From: Elusimicrobia bacterium UBA4817
Lineage (GTDB): Bacteria > Elusimicrobiota > UBA8919
Length of the DNA: 6,975 bases
Direction: 5' to 3'
Assembly (NCBI GenBank): GCA_002402375.1
Contig: DHFT01000043.1
Location: 1-6,975 of the forward strand
The position numbers and the translations under genes are program-made. Below are positions 1 to 5,107 of the stretch, in pieces. The notes under the pieces are model-generated. The model saw nothing but the letters and a program-made list of their open reading frames with translations, did not search any database and was not told the DNA's origin. Position 1 is the first letter of the stretch, and every line of letters begins with the position of its first letter.

Positions 1-112
1 TATAAACACCCCATATTCCTGACGGGAGCAATGCCAAAAAAACGGACAGCATTATTTTTTTCGTGGTCTGTTGTGATTTAATATGCGGCGCGGGGGAAAT
101 TGTAAATTTCAT
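1..112 (-). CDS. rnfD: RnfD, electron transport complex membrane subunit (N-terminal 37 codons, truncated by window edge)
   Basis: RnfD is an integral membrane subunit of the Rnf ferredoxin:NAD+ oxidoreductase and carries a covalently bound FMN. Reading from the ATG at 112-110, the first residues are MKFTISPAPHIKSQQ, followed by TTKKIMLSVFLALLPSGIWG and VY before the sequence ends. The S-P-x-P-H-I-K near the start and the K-K-I-M followed by a hydrophobic A-L-L-P helix are the usual opening of RnfD/NqrB-type subunits: a short cytoplasmic tail, then the first membrane helix. The ATG overlaps the rnfC stop as ATGA (4 bases), typical of translational coupling, and no Shine-Dalgarno motif is visible upstream. 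The flavinylated Thr motif would lie further along, outside the window. Identity rests on 37 residues plus position directly after rnfC, the normal rnfC-rnfD order. Confidence 0.9.
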   Translation of the reverse strand, partial: MKFTISPAPHIKSQQTTKKIMLSVFLALLPSGIWGVY

Positions 113-1425
113 ATTTTTTTATTTTGTATTAAAAACTTTGCCAGTTTTATATTTTGAACAAGATGAATTTTTGCCGGACATTCGTAAGCACAGCACCCAC
201 ACTCCATACAATCAAGCGGATTATAATTTTTTAACTCCTCATATTTTTCTTTTTCAATTAGCCGTGAAATCATCGTCGGCACAAGTCCCATCGGACATAC
301 GTCTACGCATTTTCCGCAACGGATACAGTTTGAAGGTTCATAAAATTCCGACTCTTTCTCCGTAAGAATAACAAGCCCGGAAAAACCTTTTACGACGGGA
401 ACATCCAGAGTGAACTGTGTAATTCCCATCATAGGTCCGCCGGCGACAACTTTTTTTACATCTCCTGCGAAACCGCCGCAATAATCAATAATTTCGGACA
501 GTGATGTCCCGATACGAACTTTTAAATTGCCCGGCCTTTTTACGGAACCTGCTACGGTAATTACCCGTTCATAAAGCGGTTTTCCCTCATAAACCGCCTC
601 GTAAATTGCTTTTGCCGTTTGGATATTTTGGACTACACAGCCAACATCCATCGGCAATTTTCCGGACGGCACTTCTTTTTTTATAACCGCTTTTATCAGT
701 TGTTTTTCCGCACCCTGAGGATATTTTGTTTTGAGTTTAACAATTTTGATTTTATTTGCTTGAGATTGCTTCATTTCGCTCGCAATGACATTATTAAACT
801 TTTCTATCGCATCTTCTTTGTTATCCTCAATTGCAATATATCCTTTTTCAACATTTAGAATTTTCATTATCAGTTTCAGACCGACGACGACTTTTTCCGT
901 TTCTTCAATTGCAACCCTATGGTCACAGGTAAGATACGGCTCGCACTCGCATCCGTTAAGAATTACCGAATCAATTTTTTTTTCTTTCGGCGGAGAAAGT
1001 TTTACATGCGTCGGAAATGCCGCACCGCCAAGTCCGACAATGCCTGCATTTTTTATAATTTCAACGATTTCATCAGAAAAAAGTTTTTCAGGGTCATTTT
1101 TTTTAAACTCAACCGTCTCGTCTTTATCGTCTGAATCAATGATTATTGAGTCAAAATTATAACCGCAGGGATGGAGGCGGCTTTCAATCGCAGAAACTTT
1201 TCCTGAAACAGGTGAGTGCAAATTTGCGGAGATAAATCCGGTTGCCTCTGCGATTAGTTGTCCGGTTTTTACGAGATCGCCGATTTTTACGATGGGCTTG
1301 GAAGGGGAACCGGTATGTTGTGATAAAGGAACAACCGCTTTTTTCGGAAGCGGGATTTCCTCCGTCTCTATTTGTGATGTGGATTTTGATTGGGAAGGAT
1401 GAACTCCTCCGGCAAAACTATTCAT
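109..1425 (-). CDS. rnfC: RnfC, NADH/FMN-binding Fe-S subunit of the Rnf complex
   Basis: RnfC is the peripheral subunit where electrons pass between NADH and the membrane part of the Rnf complex. Numbered from the ATG at 1425-1423 it has 438 residues, the length of the short RnfC type. GGVHP at 6-10 is the family N-terminus, followed by a lipoyl-like sandwich domain ending near HSPVSG. A Gly-rich GLGGAAFP loop at 131-138 and LNGCECEP belong to the Complex I 51-kDa-like FMN/NADH fold. An SLBB-type segment (VAGSVKRPG) begins near 291. Two 4Fe-4S motifs follow: CxxCxxCxxxCP at 367-378 and CMECGCCAYECP at 406-417. The frame is open back to a TTG at 1470, but that start would overlap apbE by 53 bases and add 15 residues ahead of the conserved N-terminus; the ATG overlaps apbE by only 8 bases. 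A weak CAGG lies 11 bases upstream. Residues 213-221 (VIASEMKQS) come from an inserted dispersed repeat. Confidence 0.96.
   Translation of the reverse strand: MNSFAGGVHPSQSKSTSQIETEEIPLPKKAVVPLSQHTGSPSKPIVKIGDLVKTGQLIAEATGFISANLHSPVSGKVSAIESRLHPCGYNFDSIIIDSDDKDETVEFKKNDPEKLFSDEIVEIIKNAGIVGLGGAAFPTHVKLSPPKEKKIDSVILNGCECEPYLTCDHRVAIEETEKVVVGLKLIMKILNVEKGYIAIEDNKEDAIEKFNNVIASEMKQSQANKIKIVKLKTKYPQGAEKQLIKAVIKKEVPSGKLPMDVGCVVQNIQTAKAIYEAVYEGKPLYERVITVAGSVKRPGNLKVRIGTSLSEIIDYCGGFAGDVKKVVAGGPMMGITQFTLDVPVVKGFSGLVILTEKESEFYEPSNCIRCGKCVDVCPMGLVPTMISRLIEKEKYEELKNYNPLDCMECGCCAYECPAKIHLVQNIKLAKFLIQNKKI
762..790 (-). repeat. Dispersed palindromic repeat of the CATTGCGAG...GCAATCTC type, embedded in frame in rnfC
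   Basis: On the coding strand the segment begins GTCATTGCGAG, continues CGAAAT and ends GAAGCAATCTC. The ATTGC...GCAAT ends are inverted, giving an imperfect hairpin. This matches from memory a short repeat scattered in many bacterial genomes, usually between genes, whose chance translations give the telltale peptide VIASE-x-KQS. Here that peptide is read as part of RnfC (VIASEMKQS, residues 213-221), between the IAIEDNKEDAIEKF stretch and KTKYPQGAEKQL, where RnfC normally has a short variable loop. No second copy was seen in this window. The family assignment comes from recall, not a search. Confidence 0.72.
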
Positions 1426-2374
1426 AAAGCGCGAAACCTGTTGTTTTATAAATTTTTCTTTCTTTATCAATTATGAGGCATTCGGCGGCTCCGTACAATT
1501 GCGCAAGTTTAACTCCGGCATTCGGCCCTAAAACAAAAGTCGCAGTCGCCAAAGCATCGGCATCCGCCGCATTATCCGCTATGATGGTAGAACTTATTGA
1601 CTCATCGGCCGAATAGCCGGACAACGGATTTATTATATGCGAAATTTTGGTTTTGTCAAGCAAAAAGTATCTCTCGTAATCGCCGCTTGTCGTAACTGCT
1701 TGGTCCTTGATTTTTAAGACGGTTAAAAACTCATTCTTATCTCTCGGATTTTGAAGTGCGATTTTCCAAACTTTTGAGCCAAAAACCCTGATATCTCCGC
1801 CGGCATTTACCAAACCTGTTTTCACACCGTTTTTTTTCAGCACCTCAACCGCACAGTCCACCGCATAACCTTTGGCAATGCCACCCAAATCAATTTTCAT
1901 TCCTTTTTTCAGGAAGGTAATTTTTCTGTTTTTTTCGTTGATTAAAATGTTACGCCAACCGACCAGTTTTTTTGCGATTTCAATTTCCGACGGGAACGGC
2001 ATTTTTTCTTTTTTCTTTGAATTTTTCCACAATTCAATAATCGGCAGAACCGTTATGTCAAACGCTCCGTCCGAAATTTCGGAAAAATAATTTGACTTTT
2101 TTATAAGTTGAATTACTTCATCCGAAACAATCGCCGAACCGTTCTTATTCAATTGTGAAATTTCGGAAGCGGGTTTATAGACGGAAAAAATATTTTCTAC
2201 CCTGTCAATTTCATCAAAAGCATCCGAGATTGATTTTTTGGCGAGCACTTCTTCAAACATCCAGACCTTTATCTCAACGGTTGTCCCCATTAAGAGTTTT
2301 GTCCCGGAAAACTCTTTAATGTTGCGAGAACAACCAAACAAAAAAACTGCAAAAACCAAAATAATTTTTTTCAT
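1418..2374 (-). CDS. apbE: ApbE, FAD:protein FMN transferase (lipoprotein)
   Basis: ApbE uses FAD as donor to attach FMN by a phosphoester bond to Thr/Ser of target proteins, including RnfD and RnfG/NqrB and NqrC; it acts outside the cytoplasmic membrane. The protein has 318 residues, normal for the family. It begins with Lys-Lys, a hydrophobic stretch and LFGC15, a slightly off-consensus lipobox (Phe at -2), so it is probably a lipoprotein anchored on the periplasmic side. Family motifs in order: GTKLLMGTTVEI (24-35), VYKPASEISQLN (65-76), DGAFDITVLP (102-111), IDLGGIAKGYAVD (161-173), NAGGD (190-194), TSGDYERY (229-236), HIINP (246-250) and DADALAT (271-277), in which Asp273 and Thr277 fit the Mg2+/FAD site. 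The ATG overlaps the upstream gene's TGA as ATGA and has a good AGAGG at 2381-2385, six bases away. It lies directly before rnfC and rnfD, which implies Rnf subunits as substrates. Confidence 0.96.
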   Translation of the reverse strand: MKKIILVFAVFLFGCSRNIKEFSGTKLLMGTTVEIKVWMFEEVLAKKSISDAFDEIDRVENIFSVYKPASEISQLNKNGSAIVSDEVIQLIKKSNYFSEISDGAFDITVLPIIELWKNSKKKEKMPFPSEIEIAKKLVGWRNILINEKNRKITFLKKGMKIDLGGIAKGYAVDCAVEVLKKNGVKTGLVNAGGDIRVFGSKVWKIALQNPRDKNEFLTVLKIKDQAVTTSGDYERYFLLDKTKISHIINPLSGYSADESISSTIIADNAADADALATATFVLGPNAGVKLAQLYGAAECLIIDKERKIYKTTGFALYE

Positions 2375-3054
2375 TTTTTGCCTCTACTATTGTATTTTTT
2401 ACTTTTTATTCTTTCGCCGTTTTTGTAGGTATCTTTGTACATTATCTCTCCGGTTTCATAATACTCCTTGCAAACTCCGTCTAACCTGCCTTTTTTATAT
2501 TCCGACTTTTCCTTTAATTTCCCGTTTTCATAATATGTCTTATATGCTCCGTTTAATTCATTATTTTTGTAGTTAACTTTATGAAATAATTTTCCGCTCT
2601 CATAATACATTTTGCTCGTACCTTCCAATTTCCCGTTCCTATAATTTATCTCATCTTTCAATTTTCCGCTTTCATAATAATCTCTGGTTTTACCGTCTAA
2701 CTTACCGTTTTTATAATTTGCCTCTTGCATCACAGTGCCCGTTTCGTAATACAACCTGATAATACCTTCCTGCGAACCGTTTTTATAGTTCGCTTCCGAA
2801 AATAACTGACCGTTGTCGGCGTACTGTCTGACTATTCCGTCGGGTATAACACCGGATGTCCGAATATTCCCTTTTCCATCAATTATTTCTTTCGCTATTT
2901 CCCTACCGCCGCTATAATAAAAAATCTCTTTTATACTTCCGTTCCGGGTTGTTTTTCGTATTACTTCCGAGAATACCGTAGGCGTATTTATGGATGCTAT
3001 TAAAAAATATATTATTATCCCTCTACAATCTCGGAACAAGTTTTTTCCTGTCAT
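2371..3054 (-). CDS. Exported YwqK/MORN_2-repeat protein
   Basis: The 227-residue product starts with a basic n-region (MTGKNLFRDCR) and a hydrophobic core (GIIIYFLIASINTPTVF) ending near Ser29-Glu30, consistent with a signal peptide, so it is probably exported. Residues 77-220 are six uninterrupted 24-residue repeats with consensus YYExGKLxxExNYKNGKLxG, which fit the YwqK/MORN_2 family (antitoxin YwqK-like repeats, Pfam MORN_2). A degenerate earlier unit (FYYSGGREIAKEI) lies near 45. The tail is Lys-rich (KSKKYNSRGKK). Such repeats fold as beta-hairpin sheets; the molecular role of most members is unknown, and no toxin partner is visible here. The start lies 2 bases after the response-regulator stop, with an AAGGA 15 bases upstream (rather far). 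The stop overlaps the apbE start by 4 bases, so it is translated in one unit with the response regulator and the apbE-rnf genes. Substrate or partner cannot be inferred. Confidence 0.85.
   Translation of the reverse strand: MTGKNLFRDCRGIIIYFLIASINTPTVFSEVIRKTTRNGSIKEIFYYSGGREIAKEIIDGKGNIRTSGVIPDGIVRQYADNGQLFSEANYKNGSQEGIIRLYYETGTVMQEANYKNGKLDGKTRDYYESGKLKDEINYRNGKLEGTSKMYYESGKLFHKVNYKNNELNGAYKTYYENGKLKEKSEYKKGRLDGVCKEYYETGEIMYKDTYKNGERIKSKKYNSRGKK
2395..2826 (-). repeat. Six in-frame 72-bp tandem repeats (24-residue YwqK/MORN_2 units)
   Basis: The units cover residues 77-100, 101-124, 125-148, 149-172, 173-196 and 197-220 of the exported protein, without gaps. Positions 2 (Tyr), 6 (Gly), 14 (Tyr) and mostly 16-17 (Asn-Gly) are constant. 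On the + strand this appears as a recurring ataata/cgttttc...ttataat pattern every 72 bases. The units differ enough at the DNA level that they look like an old duplication rather than a recent expansion. Confidence 0.85.
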
Positions 3055-3056
3055 TT

Positions 3057-3440
3057 TTATAACGTGTAGTCCTTGGAAGACAATAATTCTTCAACCTTTC
3101 TGACAAGTTCTTCGTTTGAAAACGGCTTTACAATGTAAAAATCGCATCCTAACATCTCCGCCTGCTTAATATCTTCGGGCTGGGATTTTGCGGAAAGAAT
3201 TATTATCTTCGGGTGAGGTTTAAACATTTCATCTTTTTTTAAGCGTCTTAATACCTGATAACCGGAAAAAAACGGCATCATTATGTCCAAAATTACAAGA
3301 TGGGGTTTCTCCCGGCGACATATAGAATAAGTTTCTGCACCGTCTTTGGCAAAAAGAATCTGATGACCAAGTGGAAAAAGTATCGTTTTAAGAAGTTCTC
3401 TTATATCGTCATTATCGTCCGCAATGAGAATTTTTTTCAC
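3057..3440 (-). CDS. Stand-alone response-regulator receiver domain (CheY-like)
   Basis: A single REC domain of 127 residues with no output domain, so it signals by protein-protein contact or as a phosphorelay step. Numbered from the GTG at 3440-3438: acidic pocket Asp8-Asp9 (ILIADDN), phospho-acceptor Asp52 in HLVILDIMMP, Ser83 in the switch position (IIILSAKS), Tyr102, and Lys105-Pro106 in the YIVKPF motif. All catalytic positions are intact. The frame extends to a TTG at 3461, but the GTG is preferred: it gives the usual MKKILIADDN-type N-terminus and has GGGAAGG (3447-3453) six bases upstream. The stop is 2 bases from the YwqK-repeat gene. No histidine kinase is in the window, so the kinase is unknown. 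An inverted repeat spans its leader and would cover the ribosome binding site. Confidence 0.95.
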   Translation of the reverse strand: MKKILIADDNDDIRELLKTILFPLGHQILFAKDGAETYSICRREKPHLVILDIMMPFFSGYQVLRRLKKDEMFKPHPKIIILSAKSQPEDIKQAEMLGCDFYIVKPFSNEELVRKVEELLSSKDYTL

Positions 3441-3538
3441 CCAGCACCTTCCCTTTTTCAATCTGATAATTCTAACATTTTCACAGCATATCTCTTTTAG
3501 CCCCAGTCCCTCTGATTTATTGTAAAGAAGGTGCGGGG
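3440..3538 (-). promoter_or_regulatory. Long-range inverted repeat in the leader of the response regulator, covering its RBS and start
   Basis: On the minus strand CCCCGCACCTTC (3538-3527) can pair with GAAGGTGCTGGG (3451-3440): 11 of 12 positions pair, with one C/T mismatch and 8 uninterrupted pairs. The 75-base loop holds no recognised gene. The downstream arm contains GAAGG of the Shine-Dalgarno and the G of the GTG start, so the fold would hide the initiation site. The upstream arm begins directly after the TAA of the small ORF at 3539-3634. The upstream CCCC could alternatively pair with a GGGG at 3505-3502. It could be a translational switch, or the terminal inverted repeats of a small ~99-bp element. 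Confidence 0.45.
3447..3453 (-). promoter_or_regulatory. Ribosome binding site of the response regulator
   Basis: GGGAAGG on the minus strand sits 6 bases before the GTG at 3440. It decides the start in favour of GTG over the upstream TTG at 3461, whose codon lies just upstream of this motif and which has no such motif of its own. Confidence 0.7.
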
Positions 3539-3634
3539 TTAATCATTTTTCGCGGCACTTCGTGTCAATTTTTTAAGCAGAACTCTTGTGAAAATTTCAG
3601 ATAAGTCGGCAACGACTTCTTCTTTCATTCCCAT
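3539..3634 (-). CDS. Small ORF of 31 residues, unrecognised
   Basis: The frame starts with ATG at 3634-3632, one base after the SemiSWEET TAA, and stops with TAA at 3541-3539. A second in-frame ATG is the third codon. The product reads MGMKEEVVADLSEIF, then TRVLLKKLTRSAAKND. It is charged at both ends, with a plausible amphipathic helix (VVADLSEIFTRVLLKKL) and no Cys, signal peptide or membrane segment. It matches no family I know. The almost immediate junction with the preceding gene favours translation by coupling; no good Shine-Dalgarno is present. It could be a real small protein, the N-terminal remnant of a longer gene, or chance. A perfect TTGACA (3568-3563) lies inside it but has no convincing -10 partner. 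Confidence 0.35.
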   Translation of the reverse strand: MGMKEEVVADLSEIFTRVLLKKLTRSAAKND

Positions 3635-3635
3635 T

Positions 3636-3890
3636 TTATTTATATTTTATTTTGAAATATAAAATGAACAAACAAAGTATAAAAGTAACTGCGTTGGAAA
3701 TAATAACCGGAAAAGATTTGATAAGAAATCCGTACGCAATCCATAATAAAATGCCCACGCAAAGTATAACAAACATATTGAGCGAAACATCTTTAGTTGA
3801 TTTTGACTTCCATGCTTTAATCAATTGGGGCAGGAAAGCAAGTGTCGTTAATGTCCCCGCAGTCAAACCTAAAATAGTGATGAAGTTCAT
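3636..3890 (-). CDS. SemiSWEET sugar transporter (PQ-loop, three-helix half transporter)
   Basis: SemiSWEETs are about 85-residue membrane proteins that dimerise to make a facilitative sugar uniporter. From the ATG at 3890 the product has 84 residues. The three membrane helices are about 4-22, 38-56 and 62-79. The PQ motif (FLPQLIKAWKSKST, Pro21-Gln22) ends helix 1. Trp50 and Asn66 have the 16-residue spacing of the substrate-pocket Trp/Asn pair known from SemiSWEET structures. The frame is open upstream to 4007, but that would overlap the preceding gene by about 50 bases and add 39 hydrophilic residues absent from the family; the chosen ATG has GGAG 9 bases upstream. It follows the BtrH-like gene after 65 bases. 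The sugar cannot be told from sequence. Confidence 0.93.
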   Translation of the reverse strand: MNFITILGLTAGTLTTLAFLPQLIKAWKSKSTKDVSLNMFVILCVGILLWIAYGFLIKSFPVIISNAVTFILCLFILYFKIKYK

Positions 3891-3899
3891 TTTGGCAAT

Positions 3900-3903
3900 C
3901 TCC
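3900..3903 (-). promoter_or_regulatory. Ribosome binding site of the SemiSWEET gene
   Basis: GGAG on the minus strand, 9 bases before the ATG at 3890. It supports the short 84-residue start over the longer open frame. Confidence 0.6.
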
Positions 3904-3955
3904 GGATTATTTTGTAGTGTTATTTTACTACTTTTTAGGCGGGTTTTCAAGGAAA

Positions 3956-5107
3956 TTAAATCAACCGACTCAATAATATGAATGCCTGTTTTTCGGTTTC
4001 GTAACAATCCGAAATTTTTTGCTGAAGATTGATAAATAATGAGGGGTTTTCTTGTAAATAGTTAACTACTTTTTTTGTTAACCTGTTTATTTCAATATTG
4101 ATTTCTTTCATTTCTTCAATTGTATCAGTTTTTTGTTCCTCAAAAATTTTGTTTTTTTGAAAAAGTAATTGCCTTATTTTTTTAAGTTCTTGAATTTCGT
4201 CGGGCAGGGCGGCAGAAGCGATCTTACTCCATATTGCTGCCGATTTTTCAAACAGTTCTGCGGGTTGGTTTAATTCAGGTTTTTCCAGGATTTCTGCGGA
4301 CTCTCTTAAAAATTTTGCATACATCGGACGAAAAGCACTACCGCCGGTGCCGCCGATTTCAATGTAGATAAATGTGTTTAGCAAACAACCAAGCAGATTC
4401 ATTCCCTTAAATTGTTTATTCCATTTTGGTACAAGTCCAGCCCATTTTTGCATTCCGGAAAGCCCGATGTTTTTTATCGGCGGTCGCAACATCACATCAC
4501 AACATTCTTTTATGCCGTCTTTGATGCATTCTTTCAAATCCGGGATTACCGGCGGACATTTTATTTTGAACAGTTTATTCTTTGCCGGAAACGGCGGGAA
4601 TTTTGATGAACGGGCTTTTTTGAAATCACCGATAGAAACAAAAACAGCTTTTTTTCCTCTGTCCGCAATATAAACTTTATTTTCGCATTCGTCAATTCCA
4701 AAGACAACAACAGAGTGTCCGCCGAAATGTGCTTCCGACGGAAGAGCCATATACGGAAGATACGCCATATCAACAAAAACATAAACCGGTTCGCAGGCGA
4801 CGAGCAGTTTTTTTACTTCTTCATAACTTTTTTCGGTGCTGACTGTCTGGCATAAAATTGCTTCCGCACCGATACGCTTACAAATTTTTACAACAAACTC
4901 ATCAACCTTTGAATTACGGGTTCCGATAAACGGCGCCGGCATTTTTTTTGTATGCCAGTAGATAAAACCGATTCCGCCGCCAAGACCGAAAAGCATTTCC
5001 TCCGACAACGACAAATTATGATATTCAAGAATACTTTTTAACGCCGTTGTCTGGCAGTGTTTTCCGCCGAAATAATTAAAATTTTCCAAAATTATTTTTT
5101 CAGCCAT
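3956..5107 (-). CDS. BtrH N-terminal domain / DUF4872-like protein, probable cysteine acyltransferase or peptidase-like enzyme
   Basis: The N-terminal part resembles the BtrH domain, named for the butirosin enzyme that moves an acyl side chain from a carrier protein to an aminoglycoside. It has a papain/C39-like layout: KHCQTTALKSIL with Cys18 at the head of a helix, FGLGGGIGF at 40-48, HFGGHSVVVFGID with His131, and VYIADRG with Asp149, a plausible Cys-His-Asp triad. The C-terminal part (about 215-300) resembles DUF4872: GMQKWAGLV, EIGGTGGSAFRPMYAKFL (250-267) and a Leu/Glu-rich helix ending with W-S-K-I-A. It ends in about 80 helical, probably coiled-coil residues (IQELKKIRQLL onward). There is no signal peptide, so it is cytoplasmic. 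The ATG directly follows the clpB TAA with no Shine-Dalgarno, suggesting coupling. No carrier protein, NRPS or aminoglycoside genes are nearby; the substrate is unknown. Domain names are from recall of motifs, and the triad is inferred. Confidence 0.8.
   Translation of the reverse strand: MAEKIILENFNYFGGKHCQTTALKSILEYHNLSLSEEMLFGLGGGIGFIYWHTKKMPAPFIGTRNSKVDEFVVKICKRIGAEAILCQTVSTEKSYEEVKKLLVACEPVYVFVDMAYLPYMALPSEAHFGGHSVVVFGIDECENKVYIADRGKKAVFVSIGDFKKARSSKFPPFPAKNKLFKIKCPPVIPDLKECIKDGIKECCDVMLRPPIKNIGLSGMQKWAGLVPKWNKQFKGMNLLGCLLNTFIYIEIGGTGGSAFRPMYAKFLRESAEILEKPELNQPAELFEKSAAIWSKIASAALPDEIQELKKIRQLLFQKNKIFEEQKTDTIEEMKEINIEINRLTKKVVNYLQENPSLFINLQQKISDCYETEKQAFILLSRLI

Noticed and set aside
63..1427. 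Several + strand open frames opposite rnfC, including 785-1162
   Set aside because: They lie antisense to a well-supported gene, have no family motifs, and their Phe/Ser-rich composition is the complement of Lys/Glu-rich coding.
1426..1470. Upstream in-frame extension of rnfC starting at a TTG
   Set aside because: It adds 15 residues ahead of the conserved MNSFAGGVHP start and would overlap apbE by 53 bases; the ATG at 1425 fits the family.
2395..2826. Regular 72-bp periodicity as a possible CRISPR-like or noncoding array
   Set aside because: The period is in frame and encodes conserved 24-residue protein units; DNA between units is not identical.
3563..3568. Perfect TTGACA on the minus strand as a -35 box for the response regulator
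   Set aside because: At 16-18 base spacing the -10 candidates (ATGATT, TGATTA, GATTAA) match TATAAT poorly, so no promoter was called.
3914..3931. GTAGT...ACTAC hairpin followed by TTTTT on the + strand, as a terminator
   Set aside because: Only 5 pairs, mostly A-T, with an 8-base loop, and the T-run is on the strand without genes; too weak and in the wrong orientation.
3891..4007. 39-residue N-terminal extension of the SemiSWEET frame
   Set aside because: It is hydrophilic, lies partly within the preceding gene, and is absent from the ~85-residue family; the ATG at 3890 has a GGAG ribosome binding site.
4561..4782. 73-codon minus-strand frame overlapping the BtrH-like gene in another frame
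   Set aside because: Entirely inside a well-supported gene, with no recognisable motif and no separate translation signal noted.
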